Below, piece by piece: positions 39,701-46,900 of a DNA stretch of 60,482 bases. Both the position numbers and the translations under genes were made by a program. How positions within the stretch are numbered: position 1 is the first letter of the stretch; every line of letters begins with the position of its first letter. Source of the stretch: a virus; the IMG/VR virus record IMGVR_UViG_3300042401_001867, positions 1 to 60,482 of that record. The stretch is one strand, 5' to 3'. Below the pieces are notes generated by a model. The model did not search any database and was not told the origin of the DNA. It worked only from the letters and a program-made list of their open reading frames with translations.

Positions 39701-42398
39701 GTGATTTATAGATTGCCCTGACTATCTTCTTGTCCTCAAGAAGCTCTGATTTCATTCCTTCGGAAATTCCTGGTTCTTTAAGCGATATTTCGATGTCGGC
39801 AAGCTTCTGTATAGCCTCGTCCGCGGTCATGCTGTCCGCTCTTTCTTTGAGGTTCTTTATATCCTGCCGACGTGCTCTTGCAGCCATCTCCTCTGGCTGG
39901 AGTAAGCCCTCGGCAAACATCGTCTGTCTAACCGACTCCCTCATCGACTTCATATCTTTTTTGCGCTTATCGCTATCAGAGCTACTAAATCTTTCCGCCC
40001 ATTTCTTTTCGATTAGCGATATGTATGCGTTTGTCTCTTTTATCTTGCGATTTATTTCCTTGAACTGTGGAGAGTCTTTGCTTTCTCCGCTAGCTTCCAG
40101 ATTGTCATATGCAGCATTGAGCGCCTCTCTTCTATATTCAAGCTCTGCAAGACTGCCAACAAAATCATCACTCGTAGTTGATTCGTCATTGGACCATTTG
40201 TCAATCTGCGATAGTCGTCCCTTATGTTCCGCTTCGAGTCTTCCCTTTACTTCCGCGATGCTGTTTCCGCTAAGTTCTGGGTCTGGTCCACGGTTTTCAT
40301 AGAAGCGAGCCTCTATGTCTCTCAACCCATCGGCGTCAGACCTTCTTCTAATATCCAGATATCTACCATCGGATATATCATCCATCCACTCAAGGGCAGA
40401 ATCTATGTCGTCTCCATAAACTAGGCCAAGGTCCCTTAGTGCCCAAAGCTCCGCTGTTGCCTCGAGGGCCCATACCTCTGCACCGTATTCTTCATTGAAA
40501 TACATCTTCGGGTAGTCGCCGGCCAGGAAGCCGACAACATCCGCACGGGAAAGTGCATTCTTGAGGGACTCAAGGTCAATCCCGTCGCTTGCTTGTTTCA
40601 TCAAACTAAAAACCATGTCGCTATTAAGTTTCTTAATGTCGTCGACGCGGACTGTTTCTCCCTTGCTGTTTAGGACACTTATAAAACCATTGGTCCTAAT
40701 CTGTCTTTCTGCCTCTCGTGAGAATGCCTGGAACTGAATGGTGTGAGCGATTTCATGCTTCATGATGTGTCTTGCAAAAGCTCTTTCCTCAACCATTGCT
40801 GCAAGCTGTTTTGAATGACCATCAACAGTCACCAGGAAATCCGTAAGTGCTTTTGCGCTCTCCGAGTCTGTTTTGCCACCAATAAAGTCTATTTTTATTC
40901 TTTCATTGGGGGCAAGACTGGGAATCATCGCTTCTTGATTATTCATTATTTCGGGAATATCAACATTGATTATGCTCATTAAGCGGTTGGTGTCTGGTGT
41001 TGTGAACCCCTCCGTTGAGGCCTCGTCCATCTCTTTGCCGTTTGGATTTTTGACTTGGAAATTTATTTTAGATATGGTCCTCATATGTTCTGGGTCCGCA
41101 ATGAAGGAGTCCAGAGATGCCTCTAGGAGCGCTCTTTCTGTTGTGTACCATCTTTCGGTATCTGCTTCAATCAGTTTTTTCTGTCTGTCTGGTGGCAGTT
41201 TCGAAAAGCCAGGTACGTGCGTGAGTCGAGCTCTCACAATCTTGTCAACATCTTCTGGTGAAAGCCTCGTGCTTGTATCTACAGTCCAGGCTCCGCTCTC
41301 CCTGAGCTTCTCAAAAACCTCGAAAACATCGTCATTGGTTTTTCTTTTTTCGTCAGTCCTTACGACACCCAACATGTCCATGAGGCTCGCAATTCCTATG
41401 TCCTGCTGTGCAAGCTTGTCTTGAGCACGAATCATTCCATCTACGAATACGCGTCCGTTTTCGGTTTTTTGTACTTCGCGCCATTTCTTAATATCTCGTA
41501 TTCTGTTCCCATCTTGGTCACGCCATACAGTGCGTCCAAGCCCTGGTATCCCGCCATTATCAAGCCACGAGACGAATTCGAATAACTTTTTTGTAGAGTT
41601 TTTGACTTTAGCGTCACCGTCTAGGTCTATTCCACTAGCCATCCGTTTGGCAAAGTCGAGTATCTCCGAAGCGGACACCCCGAAACAGTTTGTTCCAGTA
41701 CTATCGGTAAATTGGTTTGCGGCTGGAGTTCCTGGGGGACATCTAAATTTTCCATTTTCATCGACCATTATTCCGAAAGCGCTTGCCGCCCGTGCCAGCA
41801 AAGACCTGCCTCGCTGGCCGATAGTTCTTCCCGGAAGTCTCTTTACCTGGTAGTCGGTCGATTCACTTTTCGTACCCCCACTGAGACTGAACGGGTCAAG
41901 CAATTGCTCTGACTCTGGAATTATCTCGTCTGTTTTTTTATTTACTTTATATTTTCTTATTCGTAGTTGAGGTTTTTTTGCAAGTTCTTTTGCGTACTCG
42001 TCTGCCGTTAGGGATGGCTGCTTATCAATCCATCCGAAGTTTGGTTCCTTGATTGCAGATTTTCTAGATTTGATAGATGGGAATAACTTGAGGACTTTGC
42101 CGTCCTCCCACTTCTGGTTTGGGTCGTAGCTATAACCATTTGGTAGTTCGACCATACCTGGAGTACCGCCAGAATTTGTTCTCTTTTTTCCGTCCGTATC
42201 TTTGTACGTTTCGCTTCCAGAAGCAGACTCAAGTGCCTTGATTGAGAGACCGACGTTTAGTGTTGGTCTAGATATTGATTCATGTACAGCACTCTTGAAC
42301 GCAATTGCAGCGTCGTTCAAGTCCCTCTTACTTGCAAGAGGAGATATCAACCTCTCGGATGTTATCGTACGTGTTTTGAAGAACGGCTCACCCGTCAT
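33708..42398 (-). CDS. giant head-operon polyprotein with zincin, GNAT-like and ART-like modules (about 2896 aa)
   Basis: Start at ATG 42398 (MTGEPFFKTRTI) after AAAGGGCG; a longer frame to 42458 overlaps the previous gene. Modules in order: N-terminal region with CPPGTPAANQFTDSTGTNCF (about 225); a zincin-type motif HEIAH (548-552); long charged coiled coils (about 680-1000); LSSG sites at 1499, 1968, 2347 and FSSG at 2559; a GNAT-like block VPEDYHRRGHGRLMLSLAEK (about 2295-2315); an Ala/Gly-rich hydrophobic segment (about 2380-2420); and an end (about 2570-2896) with DRTSYGRGEALQSAHRPV and EPFEAQILGGF, resembling an R-S-E-type ADP-ribosyltransferase. I infer that it is cut at LSSG sites and packaged in the head. 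Enzyme activities are inferred from motifs only. Confidence 0.75.
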   Translation of the reverse strand: MTGEPFFKTRTITSERLISPLASKRDLNDAAIAFKSAVHESISRPTLNVGLSIKALESASGSETYKDTDGKKRTNSGGTPGMVELPNGYSYDPNQKWEDGKVLKLFPSIKSRKSAIKEPNFGWIDKQPSLTADEYAKELAKKPQLRIRKYKVNKKTDEIIPESEQLLDPFSLSGGTKSESTDYQVKRLPGRTIGQRGRSLLARAASAFGIMVDENGKFRCPPGTPAANQFTDSTGTNCFGVSASEILDFAKRMASGIDLDGDAKVKNSTKKLFEFVSWLDNGGIPGLGRTVWRDQDGNRIRDIKKWREVQKTENGRVFVDGMIRAQDKLAQQDIGIASLMDMLGVVRTDEKRKTNDDVFEVFEKLRESGAWTVDTSTRLSPEDVDKIVRARLTHVPGFSKLPPDRQKKLIEADTERWYTTERALLEASLDSFIADPEHMRTISKINFQVKNPNGKEMDEASTEGFTTPDTNRLMSIINVDIPEIMNNQEAMIPSLAPNERIKIDFIGGKTDSESAKALTDFLVTVDGHSKQLAAMVEERAFARHIMKHEIAHTIQFQAFSREAERQIRTNGFISVLNSKGETVRVDDIKKLNSDMVFSLMKQASDGIDLESLKNALSRADVVGFLAGDYPKMYFNEEYGAEVWALEATAELWALRDLGLVYGDDIDSALEWMDDISDGRYLDIRRRSDADGLRDIEARFYENRGPDPELSGNSIAEVKGRLEAEHKGRLSQIDKWSNDESTTSDDFVGSLAELEYRREALNAAYDNLEASGESKDSPQFKEINRKIKETNAYISLIEKKWAERFSSSDSDKRKKDMKSMRESVRQTMFAEGLLQPEEMAARARRQDIKNLKERADSMTADEAIQKLADIEISLKEPGISEGMKSELLEDKKIVRAIYKSRFGNPEDAKEWSKKRRELDTRIDEIVNPPRQQAIKKTKKVKSDSAAAKYAKKMQKENAVLMTADEIKAVERLGDPAQSDIANLLDPDSSVSAVKNINRKYRRAQRSAGDLSPESESATLEDKIERTLIPVMEAMDESSIPDDMEIEAEMFFDVKNGFKLIEENLDNPGLLTGRIISEESPHKPGEVRDGNGEILTRKGKEKSRVIVQVSKGDRGLFGTRETPLGEEGLLTIPPGKLRVVDTRPDGTIVVRVQEQDNVIDVLDRVSFSIGEEGPGASQNAKGTKKKIDRVSNKYVAKRRENGMPSTGSKPKREVEIEEKNTEIKREVIKAGGSFGEPPSEDYVAELVKTPLIQPDEADIKPDEVDPKTGRAMAKLKSNMTVDELVNRRAAVYRSLLDPDYANDPRGFQGQDRATLRSIDEELAKRGENISSLPKPADFDPDHKSGSKKKAPYKTSSGSSSDPTSGREVLGIPQTREQRKEVRTSRAQIAMGDLKKILAGESPTEVTNDMSRDSLDPAVANEIARKSPEALIKDIEDAASEFHAGVDKRPRVRMTESQLTKFANDGELLPTETDDIVLESGAIGRRLERRLNPATRRSSPGLSSGKRSDSPQTFPTAESNLAELQERSVKAKERVANLEKALDVLERTGEWRGEEFGVVITNHPDWKRDIGKFDADTPPVNITKEEIEKRFGSVEFLVNLAEEKLDRSKKEIVLAEHLAKTKEVRAQQNTLDIEDITPDDFQLLLDEYEQLAPEDYGSSVVHVGQSELDGGVLDPSKTTGGEELGAVGGVGNTGALNQNQISNLKRDNDRLKESLTSSESILKSFNEGEKTYTPKDALEAAFLNKLLDVDTTSLGAVGFKEGIAYDITRMSSAGALSKINSELESLKPQIKNNEQTLEAVQGAGKFGFVSAYPASEPVNTDGYFGRNAGSVIPKDIATYRTEVEAKLRQRPQYDDVKDREFLDRWMRTLRGSAYLVTDTSVISSDLGPRSLGEKQILGKVKPIFSVSAPKGGYNPLTSEDAKRNEWGKATNALMARAIRLEREGREVTPASVLGARRGKPLSDSNSSSVKLSSGARVSLKKRKIQLQKVSDAEKYLRNLDLQIAEVDLIDSETGKEIKSPIFSVAGRPMVLVDVNGIRIPFYQSTGKGGKENPTGKWYPIFGVGKSDLIFDREFKRFIDRGGWFNKGDTYESIDNYYDVPEFKRIATILNDIDDLTKINFYDVGVVASEGETLELLKKNGSTGYASSKLPKARMSVNDDLLKVINRDLTPYSTVGDAERSGGRRWDYINSVIDRIEKNRVKLDINSVSVAVDKDKLSVSKESNRIKSRDVQLTVKDKNGDAIKVSIESELETRFDDREVQNVTVRMRSNGTQVGVLYARTDIRGELGNQDKLTISDVLVPEDYHRRGHGRLMLSLAEKYNIGSEKINHSSKLSELGELFAGGTGSDSGRLSSGARSGTSRTQRVAGIAGGRATGRVLDAVLKRSGADEDTRERVKYGMNMAGALAAGGPAGFATALAVDVSRRAGREIAERGLEEAVQRGKITQQQMDVAMQAVNRVAPNGLPDPVVDKLADAWSVASDFIDERVATDENMQRLDEFGDVIRASGSEFVTNAGEVVDSAREKIGKRFRRGKNSKSATDSFSGSDDNTYEPAKTEFDDFSDPFSSGKRAGRSADAFRGEYNSRIGISKSTPNSAKPVSGYVVHRSHNEEKKRQIAASGKGNIGSDAIFEIGDTDVVGDGLTALGEIEVILKPEVSDRTSYGRGEALQSAHRPVSMNSSDADDIADALFNADGISSKEQNTEAMLHLLGAKMDKNFSSVGASRDENGKMSPVGMVDSGARGHEPFEAQILGGFKKNEVEGIHYPYSKVSKIAESEDISDVVSQNSMKSKLEKLGFTPEEIAYFYSMSGGKPINTASMTKLKEYRTAKKIKEQYEGMGIGYVKFAHPQGINIENPRSYDKTANQNARVDEILKKAIDAEIDAELKSTLDSIRKGQQLDLVVD

Positions 42399-42414
42399 GG
42401 CGGGTCGCCCTTTC

Positions 42415-43833
42415 CTAGAGAGTATCTGTTTCTGCTTCGAGGAGCTGGAACTCAACAAGTGACTTCATAAAGTCTCCATCAAGAGTCTCATCGTCTTTCT
42501 TGCTCATTCCTTCTCCACCAGCAACCCAATTAGCAGGAATCAAATTTTCCTTGCCGAGTTCTTTTGCTCTCTTCATGATGTGCTTCTTTGTGGCGTCCTT
42601 GTCCTTTGCTCGTCCAAATGCTTGGACTGCGTTACGGAGGTCGGTCTCACTAGCAATCGGGTATGAGCCATCTGGCATTGCCGTTCCAGCTTCTGCCATT
42701 GAAGTGCGCTTGTCTTCACTGAAGGCTCTCTTCAGAGCAATTTCTGCAGCCTCTGCTTCAATGTCTTCTGATTCCTCTGGTTCGTACTTGTCGTAGCCAA
42801 GAACCTCACCGTCAAGAGCGACGAATACGTCGTATGACTTGCCATCGAATCCTTCGATTTCTACGGCGTAAGAATCTATGCCTTCAAAGTTATCTGGCTC
42901 GACAGCAACAACATGTCCGTCAATTGACTTGACTGCAATCTCTGCTGCATCGGTGAAGCTGATGAGGTTCAATTCGTCAATGGCTGCCTTTTGCTCAAAG
43001 ACACTTTCGTCAAGCTTGTGCCATCCCATAACTTCTGCTGATGTTCCATCAATGAAAACCTCAACTGCTTTTCCATCTTTTGCCTGAACATCAACAACGA
43101 ACATGTCGGCGTCTGGCGAGTAACCAGAGTCGATGACTTTTCCTTCAAACATGTCTTCGGCCATGCCTTCTGCCTCAAGCAAACCTGGCATTCCTTTTTC
43201 TGCAATGCAGCCACCTGGGCAGTCATCACAAACCGAAGTTGCACCATCATAGGACTTGCGCTCTATCGCGCAAACATAATCATGGTCACCGAAGTCTTCT
43301 GACTTAATTCCCATGGATGCGATTCTCTTCTTACGGAACTTGTCCATCATGAAATTGACCTTTTCGGCCTCTGCCATGTCCTCTTCGTCCTCGTTGTCCA
43401 TTTCGTCTTCTGTTAGTTCTTCTTCCTCTTCGTCTTCTTCAGACATTTCTTCGTCTTCTTCAGACATTTCTTCGTCTTCTTTTTTCTTAAACTTACGCAT
43501 GGCGGTGTTGATTTTCTCTTCACCCTCCATCATCTCTTCTTCTTCTTCTTCTTCTTCGGAATCCATATCTACACCCATGCCCATGCCCTTCATTGGCTTC
43601 TTTTTAGGCATCATCTCGTACATTTTTTCCATGTCTTCTTCTGACATCTCTTCATCAGCAATATCCAAATCAGTTGCTGGTACCATCTTCATCTCGACCG
43701 GCATTGCACCACACTTGCCGCACACCTTTGCGCCAGGCGTATAGCCACATGCAGATGCATCCAACCCCTTTGCGCATCTGAGCACAGCGCCTTCACTGTC
43801 GATGCCCACTGTTGTCTTGTCGTCGTAAGCCAT
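42415..43833 (-). CDS. acidic head protein with zinc ribbon and PepSY-like repeats, possible scaffold (472 aa)
   Basis: Modules: an N-terminal Cys cluster (CAKGLDASACGY, CGKCGAMPVEM); a very acidic low-complexity segment (about 85-155, runs of E with repeated EEDEEMS); a Cys block CAIERKSYDGATSVCDDCPGGC; two PepSY-like units with FVVDVQAKDGKAVEVFIDG and YAVEIEGFDGKSYDVFVALDG; and an end with DGSYPIASETDLRNAVQAFG and RAKELGKENLIPANW, a block common near phage capsid proteases. It lies directly after the protease polyprotein, where HK97-like phages can carry a scaffold. No LSSG site. Scaffold role is inference. Confidence 0.65.
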   Translation of the reverse strand: MAYDDKTTVGIDSEGAVLRCAKGLDASACGYTPGAKVCGKCGAMPVEMKMVPATDLDIADEEMSEEDMEKMYEMMPKKKPMKGMGMGVDMDSEEEEEEEEMMEGEEKINTAMRKFKKKEDEEMSEEDEEMSEEDEEEEELTEDEMDNEDEEDMAEAEKVNFMMDKFRKKRIASMGIKSEDFGDHDYVCAIERKSYDGATSVCDDCPGGCIAEKGMPGLLEAEGMAEDMFEGKVIDSGYSPDADMFVVDVQAKDGKAVEVFIDGTSAEVMGWHKLDESVFEQKAAIDELNLISFTDAAEIAVKSIDGHVVAVEPDNFEGIDSYAVEIEGFDGKSYDVFVALDGEVLGYDKYEPEESEDIEAEAAEIALKRAFSEDKRTSMAEAGTAMPDGSYPIASETDLRNAVQAFGRAKDKDATKKHIMKRAKELGKENLIPANWVAGGEGMSKKDDETLDGDFMKSLVEFQLLEAETDTL

Positions 43834-43969
43834 GAAATAGAGCTCCTTGCGCCTATTGGTATACAGATGGCGCTAAAGCCAAATGTTTATCAAATTATTG
43901 TTTGTAAAAGTATAACCTACCACAGCACTGCCGTGGGAAGTATTAATAAAACGCTTTTCTAATTATCTA

Positions 43970-46900
43970 TTAACGTTGTTTTCGTGAGTTGTCGCTAAGT
44001 TGAAGAAGTCTGGTCCATTGGGCTGGAGTCAAAAATCCCTTTGATTGAAACTGGGAGAAAACACTTTGGGCGAATCCGCTCCATCTGGCATTCTCGGCCC
44101 AACCAATCAATTCGTTTTGCATTCTTGGGGTTATATTCTCTGGCGCTCCATTGTTTTTACGGCCAGAGGAAAGGCTTTCGGTAGCTTGGTTCCCAGTGTT
44201 TGAGATTCTTCTAGCTGCGCGTCTTCCGCTGCTCATTGAAGAGCCACCCTTGATTGAATCAACGGTCTCGTCAAGGCCAAACTTCTTGTTCAGTCTGTCA
44301 ACTATTTCCTTAACTTCGTCGTCGTTGTATCGAAGGGCTTTTCCAACATTTTTGCTGAACTTCACTCCTCCGTCTTTCTCAAAAGCTTTGAGTCTCGTCT
44401 GAACCTTTGTTGCTCCAATTACATCATCCAACTCAGACCCCTTGGCCTTTATACCGGCTTTGGCAATAGCGTCACTAACCTTTTTCCAAAGGTCGAACTG
44501 CTTTATCGAATTGTCGAATTCAACACCGTCCTCACCGAAAATATCTCCAGCATTTGGAATAACTCCGCTTTCGACCAACTGTTCGATTACTCCGGTTGGG
44601 ATTCCGCTCCGCTTCCATTTCTTAATCTGGTCCTCTGTGGGCGTAATTCTCTCGCCATCAACCTCGAAGGTAAGTGCTTCTGCTATTTCTGCGATGGATT
44701 TTACTCCCAGTGCGTCCGTCAGGGTGGAGAGTCCAAAACCGCCTTTGGCCGTTTCTCTAGCGACGAACTGCTCGGTCACTTCGAATCCTTCTGGCGAAAG
44801 AATACCGTACATGGCGATTCCTTCATCCATGTAATCAGCGTATTCTTCGCGGCTTAACTGATTTCCCCTTCTGTAATCGTACCAATAAGGTTTTGAATCA
44901 AAACCCCAAATCGCCTCGATAGCCGAATCTGCCGCACCAAGGTCGGCACCATTAAAAAACATTCTGTCAACAAGGGTGTTCACATCAGCCTCGGAAATAG
45001 CAGCACCTGGAGCATTGAGTTTTTCTGCTTCTGCTTTGCTTATTCCCATAAGGGCGGCAATTTCGGTAGTGTCCAGAATTTCGCCATTATCATCTTTTAA
45101 TATGAGCTTGAGCTTGCTCGCATCTAGCATCCACTTGCCATCTGGCGACCTGTCGTTGTTCTCGGAAAGTTTTCCTACCTTTATGGAAGTGGCTGCAGAT
45201 ATCTGCTCCCCTATTCTTCTTCTCTTTGTTGAATCCGGGAACTTAAATCTTCCAGAACCAAGACCACCAACATCGAACTCATCCTTGCTTGGCGCCGGCT
45301 TTTTCTTTCCTGGGATTGTTGCTGCACGCTGTCTCACACCGTCTGCGAAAGCCTGACGGTCTTCGTCAGACATTGGTCGGCGCTTTGAGCCTTGCGTTCT
45401 CTTTTTTCTCCCAGAGCTAAGTCCTGGGTCGTTTCCTGGCTTAAGGAAATCGTTGACGTTGCCTTCGACTATGTCGGAGCCAGGGAGATTTCTGGACGCG
45501 AAAACATCTTTAGGCTTTCCGGTAATATCTTCTCTATCTGGATTTACTCCGCTATTTTCAAAGTCTATCTGAGTGTCGTACAGGCTGGTCAACTCTTTTT
45601 CAAGACCATTTACGGCGTTGTAGTAAAAGTTTTTTAGACTCGAAGCAAACTCTTCAGGAGATGTGTCTTTGTCTGTGGAGTCAATAAGTTTTTTGATTTC
45701 AGCTATTTGCTCCTCATACGAGACAGGGGAGGACCTATCCTCTGCATTGTCAACACCTTCGAGTGCTTCGATGATTGATTCCGCATCTCTTTTCATCCAG
45801 TAAAGAGCATCTTCGACATCTCCGTCAGCATCTTGAATATGTCGCTCCATCGTTGATTCAAAATCAACAACTTTTCCTCTACGGTTTGGATTTGCAAAGT
45901 TACTTTCTAGCTTCGCGATGCTCTCTTTCATTTCATCGATTTCATCGTTAAGGCTGGAAAATTGCTCTTCTCTCCAACTTAGTTGGTCATGAATGGCATC
46001 TATTGCATCGTCGATGTCTGTCAATAAGTCAAAGTCTTCGTCCGATACATTCGCATACTGGTCAATCTGGAAAATGTAAGCGTCAGCAGGCACCTTCTTG
46101 CCATCGAGCAGGGAGCGAATCAAATCATTTCTCAGGGCAACAAGTCTGTCGAGAGAGTTAACTGCTTCTTGGTGGTCTTCAAGGGCGATTCTTTGAACTG
46201 AACCACCTCTACCTTCCCTGCCTAGCGTTCCGCCAAAAGCGTTTTGCACAACCATGCTCTCGTATCTGGCGTCGTCTTCAATTTCCTTACGCACTTCATC
46301 AAGTGGTCTGACTTTTCCAGAACTCAATCTGTCTGAAGTGATATTTCTGGTTCTCTGCGCAGAGGAACGAGGAGCACCCTGTGGAACACCAGGCTGTGTT
46401 GGGTTGTATGGGGCATCTGCGCCATCAATTATCCCCTCAATCTTGTGAAGACTGAAGCTTCTGTATTGACCTGACTCTTCGTCAAGACCAATGAAATAGA
46501 CCCCTCCACCCTTCTTGGCCATCATCCCGGTTGGATAAACCATCCTTGGCTTACCGTTGTAATTGAATGAAACGACTTCTCCGTTTCTGCGTATGGCGTC
46601 GAAGTCATACTTCTCCACAGAAACCATCGGAAGGTTCAGAGCGATGTATCTTGCGTTTGAGCCAGCTTCATCGGTCCTCTTTAGGGCGTCTGTCACTAAA
46701 CGAATTTCTTCAACTGGCTTGTCGTCGTATCTTGAACGAGCACCCGAGGAGAACCTACTGTTATCTCTGGACAATTCGGCCTGAATATCGTTGGCCTCGT
46801 CGGCCCAGTCTTCTGGACTCCAATCAAGGCGCGATTCGTCTATCTCGGCAATCATTCGAACATACTCTCGCCTGTCCATGCGCTCACGAGAAATTAATTT

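Noticed and set aside
39730-40302. Long plus-strand frames opposite the giants
   Set aside because: Low-complexity Ser/Leu-rich antisense shadows without ribosome sites; the minus-strand frame has continuous domain content.
43430-43500. Short tandem DNA repeat in the acidic region
   Set aside because: It encodes EEDEEMS units in a low-complexity Glu run; simple-sequence drift explains it and it is not a mobile or CRISPR-type repeat.
43313-43744. Plus-strand frame encoding a Ser-rich 143-aa protein
   Set aside because: It is the antisense of the acidic Glu/Asp/Met run in 42415-43833; GAA/GAG codons read as Ser/Leu on the other strand.
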